From NCBI GenBank assembly GCA_030696695.1, contig JAUYRP010000034.1:124001-188000 (forward strand): a DNA stretch of 64,000 nt, written 5' to 3'. The notes under the pieces are model-generated. The model ran no database searches, had not been told where the DNA came from, and saw only the letters and a program-made list of their open reading frames with translations. The translations under genes and the position numbers were made by a program. Below, in pieces: positions 27,310-38,018 of the stretch (positions are counted from its first letter, which is position 1; each line of letters begins with the position of its first letter). This stretch comes from Methylophilus sp. Its GTDB lineage: Bacteria > Pseudomonadota > Gammaproteobacteria > Burkholderiales > Methylophilaceae.

Positions 27310-28646
27310 TAATGAACACCCTGTAGCAATAGTGCTTTTGTGCGGTCTGTAGCTTGACTAGGTACTAATCTGGCTTGCCAATATGGGTTAAACAAGCTGC
27401 CTATCTCAACTTGCTGCTGATTGGCTGTGCTGTTTTTTGTTGGACGATCAAAATAAACTTCCACGCGGGCAATTGCAGCACTTTGGTTTGCCAGAGGCGC
27501 ACCTTGGTATAAATTGAGCGCGCCTGTTGGTTGGATGATGCTAGCGCCACCAGAGTAACGTTGCGTGGCTTTTGATTTTGTCACGCGTATCGCCAGTTGT
27601 GTATTGGGGTCGTCGCTATTCAGTATGTTGTTAGATAATTCGTAAAACTCAGGGATGGCCCCTTTGCCAACAGAGTTTGGTGCAAATCCTTTGGCGCGGC
27701 CAGCGCCTGAGTCTGCTACGCCGCTCGCTCTGCGGTTATCGCGTCTGGATTGAGCGTAGGAAACGCCACTGTCTCCAAGTTGTTCTTTTGAGAAACCAGT
27801 GCCATAACCAAGTGCGCTTTCACGATGCCGACAGCTGAAGCGGCGAATACGATAGGTGTGCACAGAGAGCGTGTCCATCGATTTCCAGCCATCTACTAGA
27901 TTGATGAGTTCTGTGCTGCCGCGCTTTTTAAGCCCCAATCCAACTGGGCAAGCAAAAATGCCAAACTCCCAATTTCTACGTTTAAAAAAGCTGTCCACTT
28001 TGCGTTCATTTTCAACAACCTGACCCATGCGCGTCCTTTCATTGCGTGTGGCATAGCGATGGGTAAACGTTGAAAAATCATCAGAAAGTGGAATGAGATC
28101 AACATGGGTATTTGGATCATTTTGATGTGCCACCTGATCCATCACCCATTTTCTATTGGCAAGCGCAAGGCTGTTGCCTGGGCCATGCACCGCCAATTGC
28201 GCGGCCTTAATGGCTTGAATGGCGGCATCATGCGTGATGACAGACGCAGCTAATGGCGCAAGAATCATATCCATCGCGCTCTTAATTTGTTCAAGCGCTT
28301 GTGCAATAGCAGTACCCCACCCTGGGATTAGATGCGCGTATTTGCTAAGATTGCCTGAGGCTGTACCGGCATATTTTGCCCAAGAAGCAAGACCGACAGC
28401 TTGTCCAATCGCAATCTCGTTCGCAATCATGGCGCGATTACTGTACGCATCAAAATTAAGGACACGTGCTTCGTAAATGCCAGCGCTGTAGGCCACTGCA
28501 TCTGCAGTATTGGTCAGACGGATTTTTTCTTGCACTAATTGACCGGTATTGAACATATAAAAAACCACGCCAGATGTGGCCAATAGCAATACGAGGCCAA
28601 GCGGTAAGGCTTGCCCTTGTTGGTAAAATGATTGTTGGGTACTCAT
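27309..28646 (-). CDS. TadG-like Flp pilus assembly protein
   Basis: A 445-residue protein with the N-terminal putative Flp pilus-assembly TadE/G-like segment: GQALPLGLVLLLATSGVVFY, then LTNTADAVAYSAGIYEARVLN, the typical helix-turn-helix-like pair of TadG proteins. The remaining 370 residues are predicted periplasmic. The start at 28646 follows the T-run of a terminator by three bases and has no Shine-Dalgarno match; the alternative ATG at 28676 is inside that hairpin. It lies between flp and the secreted protein gene. Confidence 0.8.
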   Translation of the reverse strand: MSTQQSFYQQGQALPLGLVLLLATSGVVFYMFNTGQLVQEKIRLTNTADAVAYSAGIYEARVLNFDAYSNRAMIANEIAIGQAVGLASWAKYAGTASGNLSKYAHLIPGWGTAIAQALEQIKSAMDMILAPLAASVITHDAAIQAIKAAQLAVHGPGNSLALANRKWVMDQVAHQNDPNTHVDLIPLSDDFSTFTHRYATRNERTRMGQVVENERKVDSFFKRRNWEFGIFACPVGLGLKKRGSTELINLVDGWKSMDTLSVHTYRIRRFSCRHRESALGYGTGFSKEQLGDSGVSYAQSRRDNRRASGVADSGAGRAKGFAPNSVGKGAIPEFYELSNNILNSDDPNTQLAIRVTKSKATQRYSGGASIIQPTGALNLYQGAPLANQSAAIARVEVYFDRPTKNSTANQQQVEIGSLFNPYWQARLVPSQATDRTKALLLQGVH

Positions 28647-28648
28647 CT

Positions 28649-28683
28649 TAAAAAAGGACGCCGCATGCGCTAGCATGCGACGT
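28649..28683 (-). terminator. Attenuator-like terminator between flp and the Tad assembly genes
   Basis: Read on the minus strand, an 11-bp stem (ACGTCGCATGC with GCATGCGGCGT, one G-T pair), a 4-nt loop and a tail of CC plus at least six Ts lie between the flp stop and the TadG-like start. This fits partial termination that would keep pilin mRNA in excess over the assembly genes. Confidence 0.8.
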
Positions 28684-28703
28684 TTTAAATAGCCGATGAG
28701 CGA

Positions 28704-28964
28704 TTACTCGGCTTTGTTATTGGTGTACGTGTCTAACGTTTCTGTCGCGTTAGCTTTTGTAGCACCAGATGTTGCAGCAGTTTGTGCCGCAGTTTTAGCA
28801 GCTGTTCCGTCATTGCCAGCAATTTCATTGGCCATGGCAGCCGTTTGATTGCGCACGGTTTGACCAAAATACTGATAAGTAGCAATTGCAGCAATCGCAA
28901 TTAAAGCCACGATAATGATGTATTCGGTCATGCCTTGACCATTTTGTTTGAACGAGTTTGTCAA
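28704..28964 (-). CDS. flp: Flp/Fap-type major pilin
   Basis: An 86-residue prepilin of the Flp family. The leader MTNSFKQNG is followed by the cleavage pattern G|QGMTEY and the helix IIIVALIAIAAIATYQYFGQ; the C-terminal half is Ala/Thr-rich (AAKTAAQTAATSGATK). The start codon is TTG, with GAGGGG eight bases upstream; the first in-frame ATG is inside the pilin motif and would remove the leader. It is the first gene of the minus-strand Tad operon and is followed by an attenuator-like terminator. A prepilin peptidase is needed but none is encoded in the window. Confidence 0.88.
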   Translation of the reverse strand: MTNSFKQNGQGMTEYIIIVALIAIAAIATYQYFGQTVRNQTAAMANEIAGNDGTAAKTAAQTAATSGATKANATETLDTYTNNKAE

Positions 28965-29033
28965 AATTTTCCCCTCAAGCGGATGTTAAAAGACGTACTA
29001 ATATAAAAAACACTGCAAATTGTTGTATTTATC

Positions 29034-29051
29034 CAAGCACATAGGTGCTTG
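29034..29051 (-). promoter_or_regulatory. Hairpin in the flp 5' region
   Basis: A perfect inverted repeat CAAGCAC / GTGCTTG with a 4-nt loop lies about 70 bp upstream of the flp start. An outer pair CTGCAA...TTGCAG extends it. It could be an mRNA leader structure or an operator. Confidence 0.4.
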
Positions 29052-29131
29052 CTTGCAGTTATCTACTGTAAAATAAGTTTGCTTGAATAATTAGGGCAGA
29101 CTAAATTCAAACTAATTAAATGACGGTATTT

Positions 29132-29176
29132 TATACATATGTATACATTATACATATATTTATATACATGTGTATA
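29132..29176. promoter_or_regulatory. Paired palindromes between flp and the TetR gene (putative TetR operators)
   Basis: Two copies of TATACA-N2-TGTATA: a perfect 14-bp palindrome at 29132-29145 and one with centre TG at 29163-29176, with centres 31 bp apart, about three helical turns. A further half-site TATACA is at 29149-29154. They lie between divergent genes, 33 bp before the regulator start. Confidence 0.6.
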
Positions 29177-29208
29177 TTTTTGTGAGGAATCTTTAGATTT
29201 TATTGCGC

Positions 29209-29982
29209 ATGGAAAAAAGATCTCGTAAACGGCTAGTAGATGAAAAGCGATTAGAGGAAATTACCTTGATTGCTGAAGAAATTGTGGCGAAAAAAGGTAT
29301 CAATGGCCTAACGCTACAAGAGGTCATCAGTAATAGTAGTATCTCAAGGGGTACTTTTTATAAACAGTTTCCTTCAAAAGAGACGGTCATTACCTATCTT
29401 GGGATTAAAGGGCTGAATTACTGGTCGGGCTTGATGGAAATGGCAGCCGAATATGATGGCCTTTCAAGAGAGCGCATGTTGGTGCTCTATGCTGCCCATG
29501 TGCTGTGCCATCGTTTAAAGCCTATCAATTATCAATGCATTTTTATTGCCAATTCTGAAGTCAATCGCTTGGCGGTCAGCCCTGAGTTGAATGCAATTTT
29601 AGATGACCGCGTGAATTGCTTGATTGCCTTTATAGAAGAATGCATACAGCTTGCAGTAAAAGAAGGCAATTTGTCTCTTCCGAATAACTTGGCAGCACCT
29701 GAGCTCGCTTTCTTTATGTGGGCCAACCGTTATGGCGCTACATTAGCATCACTCAATTATCATATTGATACGCTTGGCGGAGATTTAACCCAGAAATATA
29801 AGCGCTACACCAATTACTATCTCGACAACATGGATTGGAAGCCACTTTCTTCTGAAATTAATTACGAGCGTGTACTGAATAATATTTTCAATACGTTTTA
29901 TAAGCAGGAAAGAAATCTTGCGAAAAAATTACATACGACTGCTCAGCCTTTTTCTATTACCGAGCAAATGTTTGATATCTAG
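29209..29982 (+). CDS. TetR family transcriptional regulator
   Basis: A 257-residue regulator. The N-terminal helix-turn-helix is recognisable (IAEEIVAKKGINGLTLQEVI, then SNSSISRGTFYKQFPSKET); the C-terminal ligand-binding half is not informative. The ATG at 29209 was chosen over an in-frame TTG at 29203. It is divergent from flp, and paired palindromes lie between them, so autoregulation and control of the Tad operon are likely inferences. Confidence 0.88.
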   Translation: MEKRSRKRLVDEKRLEEITLIAEEIVAKKGINGLTLQEVISNSSISRGTFYKQFPSKETVITYLGIKGLNYWSGLMEMAAEYDGLSRERMLVLYAAHVLCHRLKPINYQCIFIANSEVNRLAVSPELNAILDDRVNCLIAFIEECIQLAVKEGNLSLPNNLAAPELAFFMWANRYGATLASLNYHIDTLGGDLTQKYKRYTNYYLDNMDWKPLSSEINYERVLNNIFNTFYKQERNLAKKLHTTAQPFSITEQMFDI

Positions 29983-30109
29983 CCATCACCATTGTCATTA
30001 CAAAAATTAGAGACATCGACGTTTCTATAAGATAATAGCGAATGTACAGTGCTGTTGATGATTTATTGGCTGTATCATCATTTTAACTTTAGCTTTGTAA
30101 GAGAGTCTT

Positions 30110-30973
30110 ATGTCACCCACACCACCAACCGTCATGACCTTTGCTGCCACAGATCCAAGCAGTGGTGCAGGTATGCAAGCGGATATTTTGGCGTTGGCCA
30201 GCATCGGTTGTCATCCTCTTTCCGTCATTACAGGGATTACTGTACAAGATACAGTGGGCGTAGAGAGTGTCATGCCATTAGATGCAGATTGGATTAACGA
30301 CCAAGCGCGCACCATTTTAGAGGATGTGCAGGTAGCGGCGTTTAAACTGGGTTTGCTTGGTAGTGTAGAAAACGTGGCGGTGATTGCAGAGATTGTCGCA
30401 GACTATCCAGATATCCCACTGTTAATAGATCCCATTTTAACCTCTGGTCGTGGCGATGAGTTGAGCAGTGAAGAGATGCAAGCGGCCATGTGTGAGTTGC
30501 TGTTTCCGCAAGCTACGCTCATTACACCCAACAGCTTAGAGGCAAGACGCCTAGCTTATTATGACGAAGGTGAAGAGGTAAAGCACACGACTTTAGACGA
30601 ATCGGCACAACGTTTATTAGAGATGGGTTGTGAGTATGTGTTAATCACTGGAACGCACGAACGCTCAACCGATGTCGTGAACTCTTTATATGGTATGCAA
30701 GTCACTGGGGTCAATGGTTTGATCAAAGCCTATCATTGGGAGCGTTTGTTAGGTAGCTACCATGGGTCTGGGTGTACGCTTACTAGTGCAATTGCTGCAT
30801 GCTTGGCGCATGGGTTAACCATGGAAGAGGCGGTGCAGGAAGCACAGGAATATACTTGGCAAACCCTCAAACATGCCTTCCGTCCAGGTATGGGTCAGTT
30901 TATACCAGACCGCTTTTTCTGGGCACGTGAAGAAGATAACCCAAATGAAAAAGCCATCTCATTACAGCATTAA
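30110..30973 (+). CDS. thiD: Hydroxymethylpyrimidine/phosphomethylpyrimidine kinase
   Basis: A 287-residue ribokinase-fold enzyme that phosphorylates HMP and HMP-P in thiamine synthesis. Recognised by MTFAATDPSSGAGMQADI at the N-terminus, GITVQDTVGVESV, the LLIDPILTSGRGD segment, and the anion-hole/catalytic motif YHGSGCTLTSAIAACLA. AGAGAG precedes the ATG. It overlaps thiE, and thiE overlaps hemL, giving an operon. No TPP riboswitch is seen in the 127-bp leader. Confidence 0.95.
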   Translation: MSPTPPTVMTFAATDPSSGAGMQADILALASIGCHPLSVITGITVQDTVGVESVMPLDADWINDQARTILEDVQVAAFKLGLLGSVENVAVIAEIVADYPDIPLLIDPILTSGRGDELSSEEMQAAMCELLFPQATLITPNSLEARRLAYYDEGEEVKHTTLDESAQRLLEMGCEYVLITGTHERSTDVVNSLYGMQVTGVNGLIKAYHWERLLGSYHGSGCTLTSAIAACLAHGLTMEEAVQEAQEYTWQTLKHAFRPGMGQFIPDRFFWAREEDNPNEKAISLQH

Positions 30974-31595
30974 AGGCCTATATGCAGTCACCCCAGATGT
31001 GCTGGAAGTGGATCTGCTCTGTGAAAAAGTGCGCCTTACCTTAGAAGGTGGCGCATCCATGGTGCAATACAGAAATAAATTCGCTGATAAAAATTTGCAG
31101 TTGCAGCAATCGACAGCATTGCTTGCTTTATGCCGAAGTTACGATGTGCCGCTCATCATCAACGATCACTTAGACTTGTGCGCGCAGATTGATGCAGACG
31201 GTTTGCATATTGGGGCTTCCGACTGCGATTTGCATGCTGCACGTAGATTGTTAGGTCCAGATAAAATCATTGGCGCATCTTGCTACAACTGGGTAGATTT
31301 AGCAGTGCAGGCAGAATCAGCAGGTGCGAGCTATGTTGCTTTTGGCGCGTGTTTTACTTCTGAAACCAAGCCCGATGCAGTACATGCGCCACTCAGTATT
31401 TTCAAAGAAGCCAAACAAAAAGTCTCATTGCCGTTGGTAGGCATCGGCGGTATACACATTGATAATGCAAAACTTGTCATTGAGGCTGGTGCAGATGCTT
31501 TGGCGGTGATTACTGATATCTTTTTTGATGATGATATACGTCAAATTTCACATCGTTATACACAACTATTTCAATCAACATTCAAACAAACATGA
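30945..31595 (+). CDS. thiE: Thiamine-phosphate synthase
   Basis: A 216-residue TIM-barrel enzyme that joins HMP-PP and HET-P to give thiamine phosphate. Markers are [31 protein letters not shown], the [13 protein letters not shown] loop and [12 protein letters not shown]. The ATG at 30945 overlaps the thiD coding end by 29 bp; an upstream reading-frame extension to 30873 is just read-through of thiD. The end overlaps hemL by four bases (ATGA). Confidence 0.95.
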   Translation: MKKPSHYSIKGLYAVTPDVLEVDLLCEKVRLTLEGGASMVQYRNKFADKNLQLQQSTALLALCRSYDVPLIINDHLDLCAQIDADGLHIGASDCDLHAARRLLGPDKIIGASCYNWVDLAVQAESAGASYVAFGACFTSETKPDAVHAPLSIFKEAKQKVSLPLVGIGGIHIDNAKLVIEAGADALAVITDIFFDDDIRQISHRYTQLFQSTFKQT

Positions 31596-32875
31596 CATCT
31601 CTTAATCAAACCTTATTCGAAAAATCACAACAACTTATTCCGGGAGGCGTGAATTCTCCTGTACGTGCATTCCGTTCTGTAGGTGGCACACCGGTGTTCT
31701 TTAAGCGCGGGCTCGGTTCTAAGCTATGGGATGTGGATGGTAAGGAGTACATCGATTACATCAATTCTTGGGGCCCAATGATTTTGGGCCATGCGCATCC
31801 CGATGTGGTCGCCGCTGTGCAAGCTGCTGCTGCTAACAGCTTGTCTTTTGGTGCACCAACTGGCTTGGAATTGGAAATGGCGGAGCTTATTAATAAGCTT
31901 GTCCCGAGTATGGAGCAAGTGCGTTTAAATAGTAGTGGAACAGAGGCTACCATGAGTGCCATTCGCACTGCGCGTGGCTTTACTGGTCGCGACAAGATTA
32001 TTAAATTTGAAGGTTGCTACCATGGGCATTCCGATGGCTTGTTAGTAAAAGCTGGTTCAGGGCTGCTCACCTTTGGAGAGCCAGATTCTGGCGGTGTGCC
32101 AGCGAGTGTGGCTGCTCACACTCTGACTTTAGAATATAACAATAGCCAACAATTGGAAGATATCTTCAAGCAAATGGGTGATGAAATAGCCTGCGTGATT
32201 ATTGAGCCAGTAGTAGGCAATATGAATCTGATTGTGCCACACAAAGAATTCCTCACTACACTGCGTACGCTTTGCACAAAGTATGGTGCTGTGTTGATTT
32301 TTGATGAGGTGATGACAGGTTTTCGTGTGGCATTAGGTGGTGCACAAGCTTTATATGGCATCCAGCCAGATATGACCACCTTGGGTAAAGTGATTGGTGG
32401 CGGTTTGCCAGTGGGTGCTTTTGGTGGGCGCAAAGACATCATGCAATGTCTAGCGCCTGTGGGTAAGGTTTACCAAGCGGGTACGCTGTCTGGTAATCCA
32501 GTTGCGGTATCCGCTGGGCTTACCACACTACAATTAGTGCAAGCAGAGGGCTTTTACGAGAAGCTGACAGCGCAAACTAAAAAACTCATGGATGGATTGA
32601 TGTTGGCAGCCAAGGCTGCAGGTGTGACATTCAGTGCGCAAAGTGTGGGTGGTATGTTTGGTTTGTATTTTAGTGCGCGTTGCCCAAGCAGCTATGCAGA
32701 GATAATGCATGACAACAATAAGGCACACTTTAATCAATTTTTCCATAGCATGTTGGAAAGTGGTATTTATTTAGGGCCATCTGCATTTGAAGCGGGATTT
32801 GTCTCCGCAGCGCATACGGATGCAGACATCGCTTATACAGTAGAAGCTGCAAAAAAAGCATTTTCCTTGCTCTAA
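31592..32875 (+). CDS. hemL: Glutamate-1-semialdehyde 2,1-aminomutase
   Basis: A 427-residue PLP-dependent enzyme forming 5-aminolevulinate from glutamate semialdehyde in the C5 haem pathway. The N-terminus shows [20 protein letters not shown], the PLP region [21 protein letters not shown] and the lysine segment [18 protein letters not shown]. Length is typical. It is translationally coupled to thiE, and 305 bp separate it from gltB. Confidence 0.97.
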   Translation: MTSLNQTLFEKSQQLIPGGVNSPVRAFRSVGGTPVFFKRGLGSKLWDVDGKEYIDYINSWGPMILGHAHPDVVAAVQAAAANSLSFGAPTGLELEMAELINKLVPSMEQVRLNSSGTEATMSAIRTARGFTGRDKIIKFEGCYHGHSDGLLVKAGSGLLTFGEPDSGGVPASVAAHTLTLEYNNSQQLEDIFKQMGDEIACVIIEPVVGNMNLIVPHKEFLTTLRTLCTKYGAVLIFDEVMTGFRVALGGAQALYGIQPDMTTLGKVIGGGLPVGAFGGRKDIMQCLAPVGKVYQAGTLSGNPVAVSAGLTTLQLVQAEGFYEKLTAQTKKLMDGLMLAAKAAGVTFSAQSVGGMFGLYFSARCPSSYAEIMHDNNKAHFNQFFHSMLESGIYLGPSAFEAGFVSAAHTDADIAYTVEAAKKAFSLL

Positions 32876-33180
32876 GCATTTTATAAATACTTTCAATGCA
32901 GTTGCATGATGCTGGTAAAAGCAGTTTGTCCGCATAAAATTATCGACAGTGTGCCAACTAAATTACGGGTATACAGTGCAAGATAATATAGTTTGTAAAG
33001 TTGCATATTTTGTAAATGAGAATCATTCATATTAAAGCAAGTTTTTATACGTAGAAAAGCGTATACAAAACACACTTTCTCATCATTTAATATTGCTTAA
33101 ATGATTGAACTTGCACATGTTTAACGGTATTATTGAAGGTTCCGCTAAATGTTTTGTAATCGATTTATTAGGCAAAGAAT
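32876..33180 (+). other. 305-bp AT-rich region upstream of gltB
   Basis: No ORF or RNA gene was identified. It holds a Fur-like palindrome (33012-33030) and an inverted repeat TATACG / CGTATA (33046-33051, 33060-33065), and is the probable gltB promoter region. No clear sigma-54 site was found. Confidence 0.5.
33012..33030 (+). promoter_or_regulatory. Fur-box-like palindrome upstream of gltB
   Basis: The 19-mer centred on AATGAGAATCATT matches the Fur consensus GATAATGATAATCATTATC at 13 positions. It is about 150 bp upstream of the gltB start. Iron control of glutamate synthase, an Fe-S enzyme, would be plausible, but one site by eye is weak evidence. Confidence 0.3.
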
Positions 33181-36100
33181 ATGCAAGCCGTACACACATC
33201 AGATACCACAGTGCAAACAAACACCCCTTCTTCTCAAGATGCAAGCCAACGCGTTGGTCTTGCGCCTAAATCTCAGGGTTTGTACAACACGCGCAATGAA
33301 AAAGACAGTTGCGGTGTAGGGTTTGTCGCCCACATCAAGGGCAAAAAGAGTCACGATATCGTGGCGAAAGGCTTGGAGCTTTTAACTAATCTTACACACC
33401 GTGGTGCAACTGGTTACGATCCTAAATTAGGGGATGGTGCTGGTCTGTTAATGCAAATGCCAGATGCGTTTATGCGCAAAGAAACTGCCAAGTTAGGTAT
33501 TGAGCTACCAGAAGCAGGTCAATATGCAGTGGGGCAATTGTTCCTGCCACAAGATGCGCAACATCGTGCCCAGTGTGAAGCGATTATTGCCACGATTATT
33601 GCGGAAGAAAATCAAACTTTACTCGGCTGGCGCGATACACCAGTGGACAACAGCAACATTGCAGATGCTGCGCGTGACGTTGAGCCATGTATGCGTCAGG
33701 TGTTTATAGCCAGCACATCGACAGATAACAATGTGTTTGAGCGTAAGTGCTTTGTGATACGTAAGCGTATTGAGCATGCCGTACGTGCGCTCAACTTACA
33801 GGACAAAGCGCAATTCTACGCACCCTCTTTTTCATCTCGCACGATTGTCTACAAAGGCATGTTGTTAGCGAACGAAGTTGGTGTGTATTACAAAGATTTA
33901 GTAGATGAATCTGTCGTATCTGCACTGGCACTTGTACATCAACGCTTCTCAACCAACACCTTCCCAGCATGGGATTTAGCGCATCCTTTCCGTATGATTG
34001 CGCACAACGGCGAAATCAATACGGTACAAGGCAATGTCAACTGGATGGCAGCGCGTCATGAGACGATGAAATCAACGGTGATTGGCGAAGATTTAGACAA
34101 ATTATGGCCTTTAATTGCAGAAGGCCAGTCTGATTCTGCCTGTTTTGATAACTGTTTAGAGTTGTTAGTGGCGGGCGGTTACAGCCTGCCGCATGCGATG
34201 ATGATGTTGATTCCAGAAGCTTGGAATAACAACGCATTGATGGATGAAGACAGACGTGCATTTTACGAATATCACGCCGCGTTGATGGAGCCATGGGATG
34301 GCCCAGCCGCTGTAGCATTTACCGATGGCAAAATGATTGGTGCAACGTTGGACCGTAACGGTTTGCGTCCTGCGCGATATTTAGTCACAGAAGATGACAT
34401 CGTGATGATGGCATCTGAGATGGGCGTGATTACATTTCCACAAGAAAAAATCATTAAAAAATGGCGTTTGCAGCCAGGCAAAATGTTGCTGATTGACATG
34501 GAGCAAGGCCGCATCATTGATGACAATGAAGCAAAAAAACAGCTAGCCAACGCTAAACCTTATCGCCAATGGATTGAGCAATCACGTTACCACTTGAGTG
34601 ATTTGCCTAAAATAGAAGCTAATTTGACGCTCAATGAAACCTTGCTAGATACACAGCAAGCATTTGGCTTTACACAAGAAGACATTAAGTTTGTATTACA
34701 GCCGATGATTGCCAGTGGTGAAGAAGGCTCAGGCTCAATGGGTAACGATGCTGCACTGCCAGTGCTGTCTAACAAGCCAAAACAAATTTATAACTACTTT
34801 AAACAGTTGTTTGCACAAGTGACCAACCCGCCGATTGACCCCATCCGTGAAGAGTTGGTGATGTCACTGGTGACATTTATTGGCCCTAAACCCAATTTGC
34901 TAAGTGTAGATGAGACTAACCCGCCATTGCGTTTAGAAGCCAGCCAACCTGTATTAATGCCAGAAGAGTTAGCGCAACTCCAGAACATTGAAGCAGCGAC
35001 AAAAGGCCAATACAAATCCTTGGTATTAGACATTACCTACGATGCAAATTTAGGTAAGGCGGGTATGGCGAGTGCCATTAAAGCGCTTCATGAGCAAGCG
35101 GTTAAAGCGGTACACGCAGGCATTAATGTGTTGATTCTATCCGATCGTGCTGTAAAAAAAGATCGTGTAGCTATCCCAGCGCTATTGGCATGCTCTGCAA
35201 CGCACGAGCATTTGGTGAAAGCAGGGTTACGCACCAGTACTGGATTGGTCATTGATACGGGTTCTGCACGTGAAGTGCACCACTTTGCATTATTGGCAGG
35301 TTATGGTGCTGAAGCAGTGTGCCCATGGCTTACCTTTGAAACGATCAAACACTTAAGCGATGATGCTTATAAAGCACAGAAAAACTTTGTCAAAGCGATA
35401 GGCAAAGGTTTATACAAAGTAATGTCAAAAATGGGCATTTCTACTTATCAGTCTTACTGCGGCGCACAAATTTTTGAAGCGATTGGCCTAAATACAGCCT
35501 TTGTAAACGAATATTTCACAGGCACTGCTACCCAAATTGAAGGGATAGGCATTGAACAAGTCGCAGAAGAAGCACTGCGTTTACATCACTTAGCCTTCGG
35601 AAATGATCCTGTGCTTGCGAATGCACTAGATGCAGGCGGTGACTACGCATTCCGCGTACGTGGTGAAGAGCACATGTGGACGCCTGAATCGGTAGCTAAG
35701 CTACAGAATGCAACGCGCACTGGTCAATACGACACATATAAAGAATACGCAAAACTGATCAATGACCAAACGCGTCGTCACATGACGTTGCGTGGATTAT
35801 TCGAAATTAAGCCTCTGGGCAACGCTATTCCTTTAGAGCAAGTGGAATCAGCAAAAGAGATCGTGAAACGTTTTGCTACTGGTGCGATGTCTTTGGGTTC
35901 TATCTCTACAGAGGCGCATGCAACACTCGCTATTGCAATGAACCGTATCGGCGGTAAGTCGAATACTGGTGAAGGTGGCGAAGACGCGAAACGCTTTATT
36001 CCTGTGGTCAACGCCACCACCATGGCCGATGTGATTGGACATGAGTTAGTAGAATCAGCCATTGCATTAAATGCGGGCGATTCCATGCGCTCACGCATTA

Positions 36101-37857
36101 AACAAGTGGCGTCAGGACGTTTTGGCGTAACGGCTGATTACCTAGCCTCTGCTGACCAAATTCAAATTAAAATGGCGCAAGGCGCAAAACCTGGTGAAGG
36201 TGGTCAATTACCAGGCCATAAAGTGTCGCCTTATATTGCAAAATTGCGTTTCAGCGTGCCAGGTGTAGGTTTAATTTCACCACCGCCACATCATGACATT
36301 TACTCGATTGAAGACTTAGCCCAATTGATTCATGACCTGAAAAACGCGAATCCTAAGGCTTCCATTTCAGTAAAACTCGTGTCAGAGACTGGTATTGGTA
36401 CGGTGGCTGCGGGTGTGGCAAAAGCGAAATCTGACCATATCGTGGTGGCTGGCCATGATGGCGGTACTGGTGCATCCCCTATTTCATCGATTAAACATGC
36501 AGGCACGCCATGGGAATTAGGCCTTGCAGAGACACAGCAAACCTTGGTGCTCAACCAGTTACGTGGTCGTGTGGTTGTTCAGGTTGATGGTCAAATGAAA
36601 ACTGGTCGCGATGTACTGATTGGTGCATTGCTTGGCGCAGACGAGTTTGGTTTTGCAACAGCACCGTTGGTGGTTGAGGGTTGCATTATGATGCGTAAGT
36701 GTCACCTCAATACTTGCCCAGTCGGTGTTGCAACCCAAGACCCAGAACTTCGTAAGAAATTTACGGGTCAACCAGAGCATGTGGTGAATTACTTCTTCTT
36801 TGTAGCCGAGGAAGTACGTGAATTGATGGCAAGCATGGGGATTGCTAAGTTTGATGATTTGATTGGCCGTGCAGATTTATTGGACATGAAAGCAGGCATC
36901 GAGCACTGGAAAATCAATGGCTTAGATTTCAGTAGAATCTTCCATCTACCAGAAATGCCAGCCAGCGTGTCACGCAAACATAATGACGTGCAAGACCATG
37001 GTCTAGTCAATGCGCTCGATAACAAATTGATTGCATTGGCAAAACCAGCGTTGGAAAAAGGTGAGCAAGTAAATATTGAAATTCCTATCACCAACACCAA
37101 TCGCACGGTAGGTACGATGTTGTCTAACCAAATTGCCACACGCTATGGCGCGCAAGGTTTGCCCAATGGCACGATCCATGTGAAATTTAATGGCACTTCT
37201 GGTCAGAGTTTTGCGGCATTTTTGGCCAAAGGCATTACTTTTGAGCTGACGGGCGAGGGTAACGATTACGTAGGTAAAGGCTTGTGCGGTGGTCGTATCA
37301 TCATCAAACCGCCAGCGGCTTTCCGTGGTATTCCACATGAGAACATTATTGTGGGTAATACCGTGATGTATGGCGCAACTACAGGTGAAAGCTACTTTAG
37401 CGGTGTCGCTGGTGAGCGCTTCTGCGTGCGCAACTCCGGTGCTTCAGCTGTGGTCGAAGGCGTTGGTAACCATGGCTGTGAATACATGACAGGCGGTACT
37501 GTAGTGGTGTTAGGTTTGACCGGACAAAATTTTGCGGCGGGCATGAGTGGCGGCGTAGCTTATGTATATGACGAAGATGGTATGTTTGCTAAACGTTGCA
37601 ACATGAGCATGGTGATGCTTGAGAAAGTGGAAGCAGCCGAGGCTGATATCGGCAAAGTACAACATTGGGGTCAGCCAGATGAACTGACGCTAAAAGGCTT
37701 GATTGAGAACCATGCACAATTAACAGGCAGTCCTCGTGCAGCAGCGCTACTTGCAGACTGGGCAAATGCGAGAACGAAATTTGTTAAAGTGATGCCTAGT
37801 GAGTACAAACGAGCGCTGACAGAACTTGCTGAAGCAGCCGCAAAACAAGCAGCTTAA
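33181..37857 (+). CDS. gltB: Glutamate synthase large subunit (GOGAT)
   Basis: A 1558-residue subunit that takes the amide of glutamine and transfers it to 2-oxoglutarate. The glutaminase domain starts at Cys44 ([16 protein letters not shown]), after a propeptide of 43 residues that is expected to be removed. The central and FMN-binding domains follow ([33 protein letters not shown]), with the 3Fe-4S cysteines in [16 protein letters not shown], and a C-terminal beta-helix domain ([14 protein letters not shown]). gltD is 161 bp downstream. Confidence 0.97.
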   Translation: MQAVHTSDTTVQTNTPSSQDASQRVGLAPKSQGLYNTRNEKDSCGVGFVAHIKGKKSHDIVAKGLELLTNLTHRGATGYDPKLGDGAGLLMQMPDAFMRKETAKLGIELPEAGQYAVGQLFLPQDAQHRAQCEAIIATIIAEENQTLLGWRDTPVDNSNIADAARDVEPCMRQVFIASTSTDNNVFERKCFVIRKRIEHAVRALNLQDKAQFYAPSFSSRTIVYKGMLLANEVGVYYKDLVDESVVSALALVHQRFSTNTFPAWDLAHPFRMIAHNGEINTVQGNVNWMAARHETMKSTVIGEDLDKLWPLIAEGQSDSACFDNCLELLVAGGYSLPHAMMMLIPEAWNNNALMDEDRRAFYEYHAALMEPWDGPAAVAFTDGKMIGATLDRNGLRPARYLVTEDDIVMMASEMGVITFPQEKIIKKWRLQPGKMLLIDMEQGRIIDDNEAKKQLANAKPYRQWIEQSRYHLSDLPKIEANLTLNETLLDTQQAFGFTQEDIKFVLQPMIASGEEGSGSMGNDAALPVLSNKPKQIYNYFKQLFAQVTNPPIDPIREELVMSLVTFIGPKPNLLSVDETNPPLRLEASQPVLMPEELAQLQNIEAATKGQYKSLVLDITYDANLGKAGMASAIKALHEQAVKAVHAGINVLILSDRAVKKDRVAIPALLACSATHEHLVKAGLRTSTGLVIDTGSAREVHHFALLAGYGAEAVCPWLTFETIKHLSDDAYKAQKNFVKAIGKGLYKVMSKMGISTYQSYCGAQIFEAIGLNTAFVNEYFTGTATQIEGIGIEQVAEEALRLHHLAFGNDPVLANALDAGGDYAFRVRGEEHMWTPESVAKLQNATRTGQYDTYKEYAKLINDQTRRHMTLRGLFEIKPLGNAIPLEQVESAKEIVKRFATGAMSLGSISTEAHATLAIAMNRIGGKSNTGEGGEDAKRFIPVVNATTMADVIGHELVESAIALNAGDSMRSRIKQVASGRFGVTADYLASADQIQIKMAQGAKPGEGGQLPGHKVSPYIAKLRFSVPGVGLISPPPHHDIYSIEDLAQLIHDLKNANPKASISVKLVSETGIGTVAAGVAKAKSDHIVVAGHDGGTGASPISSIKHAGTPWELGLAETQQTLVLNQLRGRVVVQVDGQMKTGRDVLIGALLGADEFGFATAPLVVEGCIMMRKCHLNTCPVGVATQDPELRKKFTGQPEHVVNYFFFVAEEVRELMASMGIAKFDDLIGRADLLDMKAGIEHWKINGLDFSRIFHLPEMPASVSRKHNDVQDHGLVNALDNKLIALAKPALEKGEQVNIEIPITNTNRTVGTMLSNQIATRYGAQGLPNGTIHVKFNGTSGQSFAAFLAKGITFELTGEGNDYVGKGLCGGRIIIKPPAAFRGIPHENIIVGNTVMYGATTGESYFSGVAGERFCVRNSGASAVVEGVGNHGCEYMTGGTVVVLGLTGQNFAAGMSGGVAYVYDEDGMFAKRCNMSMVMLEKVEAAEADIGKVQHWGQPDELTLKGLIENHAQLTGSPRAAALLADWANARTKFVKVMPSEYKRALTELAEAAAKQAA

Positions 37858-38018
37858 TTTTAACTAATTTGAATGAATACAAGCATTAGGGCGACAACAT
37901 AACGAGGCATTGAAAATCGAACTTACCGAAGTTTACAAGCAAGTAAATAGGCAATTAAGGTTTTCTAGTGCAACGTTAGCAAGAGCAAAATGCGTTAGGT
38001 GATAGAGAGAAACAGCTC

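Noticed and set aside
29983-30109. Possible TPP riboswitch before thiD
   Set aside because: The leader is only 127 bp and lacks the conserved thi-box segments (CUGAGA and the long ACC...GAU core).
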